From assembly GCA_027578815.1 (NCBI GenBank), contig JANBTH010000035.1:1-50533 (forward strand): a stretch of DNA of 50,533 bases, in the 5' to 3' direction. Each line of letters starts with the position of its first letter. Position 1 is the stretch's first letter. The notes under the pieces were generated by a model, which saw only the letters and a program-made list of their open reading frames with translations, was not told the origin of the DNA and searched no databases. The translations under genes were made by a program, and so were the position numbers. This document shows, piece by piece, positions 11,073 to 21,829 of this stretch. This DNA is from Coemansia sp. RSA 1804. Lineage: Eukaryota > Kickxellomycota > Kickxellomycetes > Kickxellales > Kickxellaceae.

Positions 11073-14000
11073 ATGCAAACACACACAGCAACAGCAACAG
11101 AAACGCCATGTCAAGACAACAACACTAGAAGCAAAGCTGCACGTGAGTATGCACAACTCCTGCTCTTTCTCCGCGAACGCGACATTGGCGAAAACAAACG
11201 GGAGGGCGCGTGTTCGCCGCCCATAACGCCAGCTGCTGCATCCTACCTTCCCGATTCTGCCAGTGCGCTGGCTGACTCGCTGCCTGCTCCTCCATCGACA
11301 TGTCCTGCAGACCTGATGGCTGTTGGAAGAGAGGAAGGAACAAATTTTACTCTGGGAACACTGCAAAGCAGCATTAATCACTCTTTTTCTCTTCCACCAC
11401 TTCCTCCTCATTTGACTTGTCTGTCTTCTCAAAAGGAACAAATTCCGCCTTTTTTGTTTTCCTCCTCCACTTCCTCCACTAGCAACAAAAACAGCGGCAG
11501 CACCAGCAGACCAGGCAAAGCACCCAGACTGCATTACTACTACACACAGCATAACATTAACACCGACAACAGTAATAAGACCCAGGGTGCAATGCTTTCG
11601 GCCAATGCATTAGCCAACAGATTCCACACTTACCACAAATACAAATACAGCGCACCAAATGAGACTGGCGATGTAAAAAAGGAAGAAGAGGATGACTACG
11701 ATGATAGTATGCTGCTGGCATCCATCCGGCCGCCGTCCGCGCTTTTCGGGAGCGAAATAATGCCCCTCCGGCCCTATGTTCCGCAGAGCAGCACAGCAGC
11801 AGAATTGGAAGCAGCAGCAACGCCCACAGCCAGACGACCACTGCAACCAGCGGCAGACATTGCAAACACAACACAGTCAATGAAGCGTCGTAGCAACCGG
11901 CCGCCGTCGATGGATCTCTTTGGGCCAGCAACAGTGACTAGTGTCGAAACCAGGGACATTGCGATGCCCACGGGTTTGCTGGACTCGGAGCTGCCGCCAG
12001 TGTCTCCGTTCTTCTCGCGTATTACGCCCAGCGATATCGAGGAAGCAAGGGAGACTGTGCGCAGAGCTAGTGTGTCCCGCAGAAATACCGTTGGAAGCAA
12101 CTCCCATGGTCGTGGTGTTTCTTGGTGCTCTCCATCTACTGCAGTTGATTCGGGTTCCAGTAAGTTTTCCTTTCGTTCCTTATTGCAACCATTTTGCCAT
12201 GCTTTTTTGAGAAACACATGCATCATCACCATCTATGGCATGCAGAGCGATATAGTAAAGTCGCCGATTCCATTGTTCTCTTTCGCCCTGTTACATCTCA
12301 TGTTCAATGCGACGCATGTCATGGATATGTCTGTCTATTCTGCTCTGCTCTTTCTCAGCTCGATTCATTGCAATCATTTTAGGATATTGTCTAAACACTG
12401 TGTTCTCTTCACTTTTCCTCTCTCTTACACATGTCAAACCCCCCTCTATATTAATAATACGTTGTTTTAGGTCCTGTTCAACAGCAGCATAATCAGCAGA
12501 ATGCCGGCACGCCCACACGCGCGTCGATTGCCGGAACGCTGGCCAGTTGGGTTCCGCCGGATCACCACCACCAGCTCTGGGATCCGCACGCACTAGAGTC
12601 GCCAGCCAATCGGCGGGGACAAGCCCGGCGTCACAGCACCTGGCATTTTGGAGAAGGAGGAGATGGCGGATCACCATCCAGTACAGGATCCGGAGCTAAT
12701 GACGCATGCGAATGGCTGAAGGATCAAGAGCCCCCGTTATCGCCGCTATTCTCCTCATACTATGCCGATAAGAGGAAAAAGATAGCAGCAGCAGTGTTGG
12801 CAACAACAACGGCAACAAAAGCTGTGTCCAAAGGCCAGAAGGAACAAGGATCCCCATCTTACTCGGTTGGCAGACTGTTTAAAGTAGACGTGTACACACT
12901 GTTTTTCTCGCCACTACAGAGTGCCAGCGCCAATGCACGGAAACGACCACGGGTGGTTGTTCGCGAGTTTGTGGGTGGAAGAGAAGGAGAAGGAGAGGAG
13001 ACCGCCGATACTCCGCGTCTTGTTCCAGTTGATTCGTCTGACCCCGATGTGCTTATTGCCGTTAAGCGGTACTTTAGCACGCTTGTGCCTTTTGGTCGGA
13101 AACCGGCTAACAAGCAGACGACAAGCCAGAGCGGTACTAGGATGGCTGCCCCTAGTAAGCTGATCATCAACGGCGGTGGCTCTGGGTCATCATGTACTAC
13201 AGAGCCTGCTGTTTCGTTTATTGTCGGCAGCAACACAGACGATGGTGCTGCTGGCGGTAATAGTATTTCCGACAAGGCTGTGCGTTCTGTTGATGTCGAG
13301 GCTATGGTTGAGGCCTACTTGCCTCGTGTCTATGCGCTTCTTGATGCCGATCCAGACGCATGTCGCAGCTGCCCCACTACGGTGGCAAGTAATAACAGCA
13401 GTATGGCGACATTGACTGATCAGCAACCGGATAGCACGTCGTATATCTACCAGCAGCAGCAACAGCAGGCTTGTGTGCAGAACCAGACTCGGCAGCAGAG
13501 ACGCCCATTCTCGCTCAGTGAGGAATCCCTGCGCGTGGCTTCTGCTCGGCTGCCTATCACTCCAGGGATGCGGATCCCACCACCACCACCACCGTCATTT
13601 ACTGATGGCGCTCGGCAGCAGGCAGCAAACTTCAGCACACAAGCACAAGCTATGTCCACGCCCTCGCGGCAGCCTCGGTCGAAGCAGCCGATCAAATCAA
13701 TTGATCAACTACGCGAGGCCATGTCGTCGCTTAATCTGCGTCGTGGCATGCCTGCCAAGGAACCGAGGCGTGCAGCAGCTACGCCAGCTGTTGCCGGCAC
13801 GCCTGCCAACCAGCTTCGCAGACCATCAGAGCCTCCGAGAGTTTACCAGGAACAGCAACATCAACAGCAGCAGCAGCAAGCGCGGCGACCAGCGGTGCTT
13901 CGCAGACGCAGCGAGATTGTCCACAACCGCGATATAGGGCGCGAGTATGCACCAGTGTCCCAGGCAGCCATTCCGGTTGCAGCATCGGCGTCAAAGACGC

Positions 14001-14971
14001 TGCCATCGGCATTCCAACGCACTCTGCGTCCGCGGGCCTCGTTTCCAGCACACAGGAGATCGTCGGAAGAAGTGCAGTTGGCAAGAACTTCTGTTGGCTC
14101 GCTTGCATCCGTGGCGCTTGGCTCCCCACGCTCGCGCCTGTCCATTTCGTCTGATCGCAGTAGTAACACTACGATGACCGAAACCAGACCTTCATTAACT
14201 GCAGCGGCCTCCTCGTCAAGGGACTTGTCGTCCTCTACTCAGCAGCAGCAGCAGCAGCAGCTGAGTCGACGTCCGCGCGCGCAGTCGAGCAGACTTGATC
14301 TGCGCAGCCGAAGAGATCTGACTCCGCTGGCTCCGTTACGCAATGGATTAGCCAAGGACGACGCGGCGGATTCCAATGCCCGAGGCCAAGCTATTGCGGC
14401 CGCAAGCATGATGCCTCCAGCCAGCGCACCCAGAATGCTGTCGCGGCCCACCTTTCCTTCTATTGCTCCAGCAAAGTCATCATCCTCGTCATCCTCGTCA
14501 TCGATGGTGACTAATCGCTTGGCAGCGCGGAAATCAATGATCAATCTAAACGCTGGTAACCGGCTTTCATTGGCCGCCGTCAACGGTACAGGCGGCGTGT
14601 CGTATTCCCAGCACCGTGCAAGCTACACGGTGGGCTCTGCGGATAGACCGCACGCGCAGAATGCATTCAGCGGGCTGCCTACCAGACTGCCAACCGCCAG
14701 ACGCGCATTGTCTGGCGACTCGCAGTACTCTGGCAGCGGAGGCGGCAGCAGCATTGCTAGTAGCAGCTACCTTAGTTCAATGCTGACTCCTCCGGTGCGC
14801 AGGTCAACCGAGGGCCCGCCTCCACTTGCGAACACCGGTGTGGTGCCACAGCTCGTTTCCAGAAAGCTCGGTAGACGCCATCGTCTGGATATCCGCGGTG
14901 TATTTGGTGCCGACGATAGCGAGTCTTCTTCGCGTTCTTTGCAAAACTCTTTTGGTGTATATCCGTTTTAG
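11073..14971 (+). CDS. Large disordered protein A, two exons
   Basis: Joining 11073-12159 and 12471-14971 gives 1195 residues. Both frames are open right up to the splice sites, and the split codon (A|GT, Ser363) keeps frame, which supports the intron. I recognise no domain; most is Ser/Arg/Gln/Pro-rich and likely disordered. Three ordered patches stand out: GRLFKVDVYTLFFSPL (496-511), VDVEAMVEAYLPRVY (636-650) and RLDIRGVF near the C-terminus (1167-1174). The same motifs in the same order occur in protein B at 23503-28038, so the two are distant paralogues. The start is the first ATG in frame. Upstream extension by another exon cannot be excluded. Function unknown. Confidence 0.75.
12160..12470 (+). 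other. Spliceosomal intron of protein A
   Basis: A 311-nt phase 1 intron with donor GTAAGT at 12160 and acceptor TTTTAG ending at 12470. The upstream reading frame runs into stops soon after the acceptor, whereas the frame continued through this junction is open for another 832 codons. Confidence 0.85.
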
Positions 14972-15226
14972 TTGAATGGGATAAAGGAAATGGAAATATA
15001 TCCTGTTCTTGTGTGTTTTTCCTCCATCTAATTATACCAATTCTTTAAAAAGCGGTAAAGGTGTTTGTTTTCCTTTTGGAAAAAGAACGAGTTCTGTTGA
15101 AGCATGGAATGAAGTTAAGCTTCTTATTGCTGTTGTTGTTGCCATGTGCTGTGACTAGACTGGGGGTTTTATTTAAAACTATTTCTCTACTTGTATTAAA
15201 GTGGTGTTAGCTTTATACAAGAATGT
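14972..15226. other. 3' UTR of protein A and left edge of the AT-rich island
   Basis: No gene is seen in this short stretch. From here to about 21830 the DNA is clearly more AT-rich than the genes to the left and carries only micro-genes and relics. Confidence 0.5.
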
Positions 15227-15233
15227 TATAAAT
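15227..15233 (+). promoter_or_regulatory. TATA box, micro-gene D1
   Basis: TATAAAT lies 118 bp before the ATG at 15345. Confidence 0.45.
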
Positions 15234-15344
15234 ACCTTGCCATTCTCTACCATTTTTCTATTCAAAGTTTCATCCACCAGATATTCCACTACTCACAAGA
15301 AACATTCCATTTTTGAAGTGTCCTCAAGTATCAATTCTACCAAG

Positions 15345-15728
15345 ATGTCTTCAAAATCGCAGTAAACCAAGTCTTCCGCAAAAGGGAAGCAGGAAAACAA
15401 AAGTGATCATCGAGTTGAAAGACTTCTTAAGATGGTCGCAAATGATTCTAGATATAGAGAGAGACAACCGGTCCGTTCTACTCCTTCTAATCCTCCTAAT
15501 CGAGGCAACTTGGGTCTTGGCGTATCATCAACTTCAACAGAGAAAAGCAGAGGAAATGAACAAACACCAACACAAACAATTAGGTTGCTGATGTGGGAGA
15601 TTGAAATGCGGAGAAAAAACTGGATGCACACATTTCTTTTTGCACCTAAATTGCTTGTGTCTTGTATGACTGCATGCGGAATGCTGAATAGAGAAGGTAA
15701 AAATTTTAGTGAATGGTGCGTGTGTTGA
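15345..15728 (+). pseudogene. Micro-gene D1, broken by an early stop
   Basis: An ATG at 15345 (MSSKSQ) is followed by TAA at 15363-15365. The same frame then stays open to 15728. Shortly after the stop comes DHRVERLLKM, which resembles HRRVSILRKD of the intact micro-gene D2 just downstream, followed in both by a Pro/Ser/Thr segment (RSTPSNPP and STDSTP). I read this as a D-family copy disabled by one nonsense codon. Alternatively translation starts at the internal ATG 15432, giving 98 residues. No known domain. The similarity is short, so the family assignment is tentative. Confidence 0.35.
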
Positions 15729-15837
15729 TGGCAGCTGCGGTAATGGGCGGGTAGCCGCATTTCTGTTTCATTTTATTTTTAATAAAGTGGTAAGGATATG
15801 TGAATAATTACGCAATAGGGTGAATGGCTACCAGGCA

Positions 15838-15844
15838 TATAAAA
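15838..15844 (+). promoter_or_regulatory. TATA box, micro-gene D2
   Basis: TATAAAA lies 142 bp before the ATG at 15980. Confidence 0.5.
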
Positions 15845-15979
15845 TCCATATTTCACTTTCTTTTTTCCATCGAGAATAATTTTTCTCTTTGCTCTTTCTC
15901 TTTTTTCTTTTCTAGCATTTTTCTGCTATCATAAAGAATAATATTTTTTTATTGATTGGCTTTGACAAGTATTAAAAAG

Positions 15980-16153
15980 ATGTCTTCAGGTACTAGTACC
16001 ACGACTCCTATTAAATTTGATGGATTGCATCGTAGAGTTAGTATACTTCGCAAGGATGCTACTGTAGGAGATCCAGATGAGCAGAAAGGAAAACCTGCGT
16101 CAACTGACTCCACGCCTTATATTAAGACTTTATTAAAAAGGCCAACATGCTGA
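15980..16153 (+). CDS. Micro-gene D2, 57-residue protein of unknown function
   Basis: A short ORF starting MSSGTSTTTP with an ATG in context AAAAAGATGTC and a well-placed TATA box. The product is polar and slightly basic, has no signal peptide or membrane segment, and contains HRRVSILRKD (about 18-26), an acidic patch (GDPDEQ) and a basic end (LLKRPTC). A possible broken sister copy (D1) lies immediately upstream in the same orientation. I do not recognise a family. The position among other TATA-driven micro-genes is the main reason to believe it is real. Confidence 0.45.
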   Translation: MSSGTSTTTPIKFDGLHRRVSILRKDATVGDPDEQKGKPASTDSTPYIKTLLKRPTC

Positions 16154-16454
16154 TGATGAAGAAAAAGGCTATTATGAAAATAATACAAAGATTAAAAATG
16201 TGGTTTTCCTCTTTTTATAATGGTTATTCTTGTGTAAATAAACAATTATTGTGTCATCTGGACAGTTATTAAAGTTACAAATTTGGATTAGCTGCCATTA
16301 ATTAAAAAAATTTTATTATAGCTTTTTGAATCCTATGTTAATTTCTATTATCCTTAATCTATTTTGCTGTCCATGCAACGCAGCTTTATACCGAAGCAAT
16401 GTGCTTAGTTTTTTTCCATTTTTATCTACACCTTAGGTTCATTAATCTTACTTT
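16154..16454. other. AT-rich spacer, no gene seen
   Basis: The spacer lies between micro-gene D2 and the first A-family repeat unit. No ORF or RNA gene is recognised. Confidence 0.5.
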
Positions 16455-16738
16455 TATTATTAACAATTTCAATAAATCACCATTGCTGAAATATTATGCA
16501 ACTATAGGTGCATTTTATTTTATTATTATTTTTACAATCTGCTAGCAATATATAACACCATACGTTAAACTCTTGCCTTACTAGAAAAAGATTTACTATT
16601 GAAGCAAAGTTTAAGCTCCTGGCATCTGGTAGCAACTTTGTTGTCTTTAAATATCTTTTCACATTTCTCTACCCAATAATACACTTGAATTTAAATATAA
16701 TGAAATTCAAACAATTAGTGTTATTGTTGTAAAAATGT

Positions 16739-16960
16739 TTATCTCCTTGATCTAACTTCCCTGTTATGAGCATTACATAAACCTGTTGCATATCTGCTGA
16801 ATCTTGATGATTCATATTTTTTGTCAATTAATTGTTCTCCCTTTTCTGATTTAAGATAAAATCTCTTACCATCCTCAGTATACTAAATGTGGACAATTCC
16901 ATTATGTTTGGCAATTAAATCGGCTATTTCAGTACCGTCATATATAAGTGGATTGCCCAT
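16739..16960 (-). pseudogene. Micro-gene A1, interrupted by one in-frame TAG
   Basis: Reading from ATG at 16960 gives 73 codons with a single TAG at codon 26 (16883-16885), then TAA at 16739-16741. Downstream of the TAG the frame reads YTEDGKRFYLKSEKGEQL and ends LCNAHNREVRSRR, matching the intact copy A2 (YTKSNKWIYIKEENGKAL, LCGKHN). The TAG falls where A2 has Lys, so one AAG to TAG change would explain it. The shared TATA and 5' flank confirm homology. It is a recently disabled member of the A family, unless the stop is read through. Confidence 0.6.
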
Positions 16961-17077
16961 ATTTTTATTGTCTTTCTTGACTGAAAATGTGCAATGAGAT
17001 GTTAATGGTGATAAGCAATACAACTGAAATATTTTTTATAAATTTTACAATGCCGGTTTGAAAAGAATAATGGTGGG

Positions 17078-17085
17078 TTTTTATA
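17078..17085 (-). promoter_or_regulatory. TATA box, micro-gene A1
   Basis: TATAAAAA on the minus strand about 120 bp before the ATG at 16960. It aligns with the TATA boxes of A2 and A3 inside the duplicated flank. Confidence 0.5.
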
Positions 17086-17590
17086 CTTTTTTTCAAAATT
17101 TCAACAACCTTGTGCAAAATTTAGTGTGTAGATTGCTTTTTTTGTGGCTATAAAAATACAGATATTAAGATTCCGGTGTAATTAGATGTAAGAAAAATAA
17201 TGATTGTTGTCTGACTGTTTATTTGTGTTGGCCAATTATTAATTGGACATGAAGTACAAAATAATATGACAGATGTTTTTCTGGAGAATAAATTGGCAAA
17301 TTCGGAATTCATATTAAGCAGAAATTTTCCAATATAGTCCTTTCTACGCTCTTTTTCATATTTATGATGTCAACAGTACTCTGTAGTTGCATAATAAGCC
17401 ATGTTGGGCAAATAATTTACATTTTTCTTATGTATTTTCTGCTAACAAGATATTAGTTAGATATAATCTACTCTATTTAAATTTTAGTGCATGTGTTATT
17501 ATATAATGCTAAAAAATAGTTTTATTGAAAACTGTCTGTTTTTCTTTAATCTCTAGCAGACTTTGAGGTAATATGGCTATTCACGTTAAA

Positions 17591-17999
17591 TTGCTTTGGT
17601 TTGCGCAAGTAAAGTTAAAGAAAATTTAAATAAGCGAATACCATTGTTTATGACATTATGAAAACCTAGAACAGAGCTTGTTGTAAGCGTCAAAGCATAC
17701 CGTCAGGGTAGGAAGTTTTGTAAGCATAAAACAAATGTAATATATTTAGCATACTAATTAAGGGAGAATGGATTTATTAAAAAGCTGAGAATGTCTCGTG
17801 TAAACAAAATAATAGTGGCATCCTTATAAACTCTTTTTAGGCCCTGTACCGTTGGAGCTTTAGACCTATCCAACATACTAAGCCCTGGCTAGTCAGTTAT
17901 ATTTTTTATATTATGTTTAAACCTATTTTAAACAAATACAATAAAAATGTAGTTACTAACTCCAAATAAAACTCAACTTTAATTTAAAACAAAATACTG
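17591..17999. other. AT-rich spacer, no gene seen
   Basis: The spacer separates A-family repeat units 1 and 2. I see no coding or RNA gene. Confidence 0.5.
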
Positions 18000-18063
18000 C
18001 TTTTATATGTTAATTGCATGGCTGTTGCAGATGTGACATAACGATGTGATATTCGTATAAAAG

Positions 18064-18324
18064 TTAGGCGCTGGCATTAGATGGTTTCATTTTTGCAACT
18101 ATTCTTCTACTAATTATTGTGTTGTGCTTTCCACATAAATCTAGCACCCGTTGAACATTTGATTCTGTTGCTTCATATTTACCGGTTAACGCTTTTCCAT
18201 TTTCTTCTTTAATATATATCCATTTATTACTTTTAGTGTATTTGATTTGAATATACTTTTTATACAAACCAGCTTTTCTGGCAGTCCTAATGTTTAGCGA
18301 AAGTGAAATCTTTTTATCTGACAT
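18064..18324 (-). CDS. Micro-gene A2, 86-residue protein of unknown function
   Basis: Intact copy of the A family with an ATG at 18324 and a TATA about 100 bp upstream. The product is basic, with no signal peptide or membrane helix. A middle segment alternates aromatic/aliphatic and polar residues (KKYIQIKYTKSNKWIYIKE, about 22-40), suggesting beta strands. Then comes a likely helix ending LDLCGKHN (about 62-69), the family hallmark Cys-x-x-His-Asn. Cys and His spacing could bind metal in a dimer, but this is speculative. Relatives are the broken A1 and intact A3. I recognise no known domain. Confidence 0.6.
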   Translation of the reverse strand: MSDKKISLSLNIRTARKAGLYKKYIQIKYTKSNKWIYIKEENGKALTGKYEATESNVQRVLDLCGKHNTIISRRIVAKMKPSNASA

Positions 18325-18422
18325 GGCTTAAAAGGTAGTATAGAGTGTTAAAGCTAATAAGCAATGAAACTAGAAAATTTTTGAATATCCAACAATTCTC
18401 GTTTGGAAAGGAAAATTGAAGG

Positions 18423-18428
18423 TTTATA
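18423..18428 (-). promoter_or_regulatory. TATA box, micro-gene A2
   Basis: TATAAA on the minus strand within the palindrome GGTTTATAAACC, about 100 bp before the ATG at 18324. Confidence 0.5.
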
Positions 18429-18770
18429 AACCTTATGGAATTCCAACAACCATGTGTAAAATTTAATAGGTAAATCACTTTGTGGCTATAATAATAAAAA
18501 CATCTGGCACAGTATAATTAGATATAAAAAGCAAAGGGTGGCTATCTGGCTGTTTAATTGTATTAACCAACTATTAATCAGATATATGTCACAAGATAAT
18601 GTGGCAGATGTTTTCTATAGAATTAATTGGCAAAATCTGAATTTATATTCATCTGACATTTTACAACATAGTTCTTTCTACACTCCTTTTAATATTTTTA
18701 GATATTAGCAACGTTCTACAGCCATTAAAAGTAGAGGAATTCATTATATTTGAACATGAGTATGATGTTG

Positions 18771-19470
18771 TATAATAAGAGCAAGGGAAAGGCAGTGACC
18801 ACGCTCTTCAAGAAGCAAGAGAGTGTTGAAAACTGTAGTAATGTTTTTTTAAAAAACTAGAATTTTTTATTTTGTAAAGTTGAGTTAAGCAAGCTAGAAA
18901 TGAGAAAGTGAAAGATCAAACATTACCATAGCAGACCTTTATGTTAATGATCTATGGATATATGCGTAAGACAATAATATTACATCAGAGTTAATATTAT
19001 AACAGAGAGGAATCCCAAGGCGGCTGGTCCAGCCAGAGCCAATCAAGAAAGTGGATTTTCACAACTGACGAAAACTAGACAAGGAAACCAGTTTGGGCTG
19101 AGTAAAGTCACTGTCAGAGGAATTACACCTCAACGCATTTCTGTCCTGAAGAAAAGCCTGTTCCAGCAGCACTTTATTCTGACCTCGATTGTAAACATCA
19201 AGTTTATTTCCCCCTCTGAAGCCATTTTTACGGTAAAGCAGGGGTACAGAAGAAGGTTCAAGCGCCAATGCGCAGCCGGTTGGCTGGTGGCAGAGGACCT
19301 TGACTATGGGCAGACCACAACGGGCAGCACTAGCAGCCTGTCCAGGCCCTACCACATAGCCACAAAGGCTGAATGCTAACATATGGCTATTCCACACACT
19401 TGGGTTATAGGACGACAAGTTGGATAATAGAGCCCATGAGGGGCGGTTGGCAGTTTTACTTTTGTGCCAT
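18771..19470 (+). mobile_element. Retroelement-like insertion fragment
   Basis: A block richer in GC than the surrounding island separates A-family units 2 and 3. Its plus strand holds an open frame from 18978 to 19379 with no start codon, coding about 133 residues. The stretch VRGITPQRISVLKKSL followed by a short hydrophobic segment (ILTSIVNIKFISPSEA) recalls proteins of fungal non-LTR or related retroelements as I remember them, which is weak evidence. The outer limits are set only by where the A-unit similarity ends. No terminal repeats or target duplication are seen. A minus-strand ORF over the same bases (19059-19418) is taken to be its shadow. Confidence 0.4.
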
Positions 19471-20098
19471 GGTTTTTTGGTAGTTTTTGGTTTATTTTTA
19501 TTATTTAGTAATTATTCCAATAAATCTATTATTCTTTTAGCACATTGAAAATGTTATACAACTATTGACATATTCTATTTCATGTTTTCAAAGGACCAGC
19601 AATGTTTCTTTACAAGGTATTAAAACTTTGCAGTGATGCAGCCGTGCTATAGAAACACAATAAATTGTTAGCATTAAATATTAGCACATGTTTAACTTGT
19701 ACTTTATTAGAAAACATTTACTGTTAAAGACAAAAATTTAGCTTATAGTATCTAATAAGCAATCACTTTGTTTAAAACCTTCTTTACATCTTTATAATAA
19801 ATAAAATACTTGAACACAATTATTTTTATGTGGCTGCATTTTTATCTGGTCATAACAATGGACAGATTTAGTTTGTCAAACCCTAACTATTTGCTGCCGA
19901 GAACAATGGTAAGGATCTGAGATTAGCATCTGACATTTATAAGCTTTTAAAATAATATTAAAAATAAAATAAGCTATTTATAAGAATAAGCGCCACAATA
20001 TAAAACCAACGGCTTGTCTTGACCAGTAGCTTTTATAAGTTTTCTTATAGAAAATAATTTACTCTTTTTAGTTTACATGAAAAGCCCTTTAAACTTTT

Positions 20099-20341
20099 TT
20101 AATAACTTTTTTCTTCTTTTGTAATAGGTACATTTTGATCTAAAAGCCTCTTGTTGTGAGCCGTACAACAATCTTCTGCTTTTTTTATGTTTCCTTCTGA
20201 TTTATGATACACTCCGACTTGTTTAAATTTATCCACTGTTCTAATAGAAAACTGATTATTTCCATCATTATGATAAACATAGAGATATTTCTTACGTTTG
20301 CCGATATCTCTGACAATATCACTATGTATTTGACTGCTCAT
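20099..20341 (-). CDS. Micro-gene A3, 80-residue protein of unknown function
   Basis: Intact A-family copy with ATG at 20341 and a TATA about 118 bp upstream. It has the same plan as A2: an aromatic alternating segment (KKYLYVYHNDGNNQFSIRT, about 17-35), then a helix ending EDCCTAHN (about 57-64) that aligns with LDLCGKHN of A2 and GLCNAHN of A1. Lys-rich, no signal peptide or membrane span. The N-terminus differs strongly from A2, so the C-terminal Cys-x-x-His-Asn part appears to be under most constraint. Function unknown. Confidence 0.58.
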   Translation of the reverse strand: MSSQIHSDIVRDIGKRKKYLYVYHNDGNNQFSIRTVDKFKQVGVYHKSEGNIKKAEDCCTAHNKRLLDQNVPITKEEKSY

Positions 20342-20458
20342 ATTACTTTTTAGCTGACTTGACTAAAAATATGTTTTAATATCTTAGTGGCTATACACAA
20401 TAAAACTGAAATATTTTTTATAAATCCAACAATGCTAGTTTAGAGGGAAAATTAAAAG

Positions 20459-20466
20459 TTTATATA
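20459..20466 (-). promoter_or_regulatory. TATA box, micro-gene A3
   Basis: TATATAAA on the minus strand, at the position equivalent to the TATA boxes of A1 and A2. Confidence 0.5.
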
Positions 20467-21000
20467 TTGTCTGAAGTTTCAACAGCTCTGTGCAAACTTT
20501 TTTGTATGTAGATTACTTTATTGTGACTATAAGAATACAAATATTTGGTATTCAGTGTAAATATGTGTAAGAAAAAGTAAAGGGTGGGCGTCTGACTTTG
20601 TATTTTTATTAGTCAACTATTAGTTAGATATATGACACGCGATGACATGGCAGATGTTTCTCTGTTGAATAAATTGGCAAATCCAGAATTCATATTTAGC
20701 TGACATTCCCCAATATGATTCATTTTTTATTTTAAAATATCATCGTATTCGGCAGTCATGGAAAATGGATGGAGTTTATTGTTTTTTACCATAGGCTTGC
20801 TGTTGCAAAAATACTATATCAGACAGAAGACACATCATTCTTACGTATTATTTTCTAACAAAGTACTAATCATCTTTGACTAGCTCGATCTAATCTACTG
20901 TACACGTGTTATTATAAAATGTTAGAGTAGGTTTTTTTAAGACAGCGTTTACATGTTTTTAATCTCTAGCAGACACTGGGGCAATATGTTTATTCATGCT

Positions 21001-21829
21001 GTTTCAGCGTGAAATATATGCAACATATGTGTCAAAAGTCTGTTTAAAAGATAAAAGGAAGAATAATATTCCAATAAAAACCACCGCTTCAGACAGTGAG
21101 GTAAATTCTCTATCTTAAATACCCAAGATTTTGAAAGAATAAAAACTATACTAGCCGTGTATAGAAAAGCGATGAACATGCAAACGGTATGTTTGAAAAC
21201 AATGATGTAATCGCAAACATGGAATGTTGCCTTTAAAAACGTTCGCGTTTGATTGTGAACAGAAATGCAACATGCAGATTACAACGTTTAAAAGCAAACA
21301 CATCAACGGTTGCATAGCATAAGGATAAAATAATGAATCCAACATGGCACCATGATTAGATCCATGCACAGGTGCAACATGATAAAATCCGGAAAAGGCT
21401 GTGTGTGTAGTTTAATTTTAGAGTCATTTTCTTTCTGCCTTTATAAAATAGTGTGTGCAAGTGTTTTTCTCTCTTTTCACAATGACGATAGGTTTTGTTT
21501 AATAGCGCTTGTACAAAGAACACTAGATAAAGATATATTACATTGAACAGAGCAAGCAGAAATGTTAAAGAATTCCATGTATCTCTGTGCTTCTTATTTT
21601 TTTTTTGACTTGATAGGAATAAATATAGGATAAAGAGACTTTGCTTTCTTCATTGTAAATGAATTTCCACTTTCTCGCCCTTTCTCATCCTCTAAACCAT
21701 TAACTCATTGTTGCTTCATCTTGTTCATTTTTCATTCTTTTTTGCCTCTACTTTTTTCATATCAAAGAGATTTCATGTTTTTAGTTTAATTTTCTTGCAT
21801 TTTAGTACTATACCGACATACTCTTGATA
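21001..21829. other. AT-rich spacer, no gene seen
   Basis: Right end of the first island and promoter region of the F-box-like gene. ORFs here are short, lack domains and have no relatives within the window. Confidence 0.5.

Larger units (their letters stand above)
16455..17590 (-). repeat. A-family repeat unit 1
   Basis: Diverged duplicate of the unit at 19500-21000 and, in part, 18000-18770. Shared landmarks are a GCTAGCAATA/GTTAGCATTA segment downstream of the gene, the TATA region, a block around 17220-17345 containing ATATGACAGATGTTTTTC, and a CTCTAGCAGACTTTGAGG segment near 17553. The similarity covers flanks as well as the gene, so whole segments were duplicated. Confidence 0.75.
18000..18770 (-). 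repeat. A-family repeat unit 2 (truncated upstream)
   Basis: It shares with units 1 and 3 the gene, the TATA region and the block at 18540-18680 (AATGTGGCAGATGTTTTCTA). Similarity stops near 18770, where the retroelement-like DNA begins. The far-upstream part present in units 1 and 3 is missing, so the unit was probably interrupted. Confidence 0.7.
19500..21000 (-). repeat. A-family repeat unit 3
   Basis: The longest of the three diverged units. It shares flank segments with unit 1 on both sides, for example GACATGGCAGATGTTTCTCT near 20644 and CTCTAGCAGACACTGGGG near 20965. It is about 300 bp longer than unit 1 because of small insertions. Confidence 0.75.

Noticed and set aside
19059..19418. 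Minus-strand ORF of 119 residues
   Set aside because: The plus strand over the same bases has a longer open frame with more protein-like content, so this is treated as its shadow.
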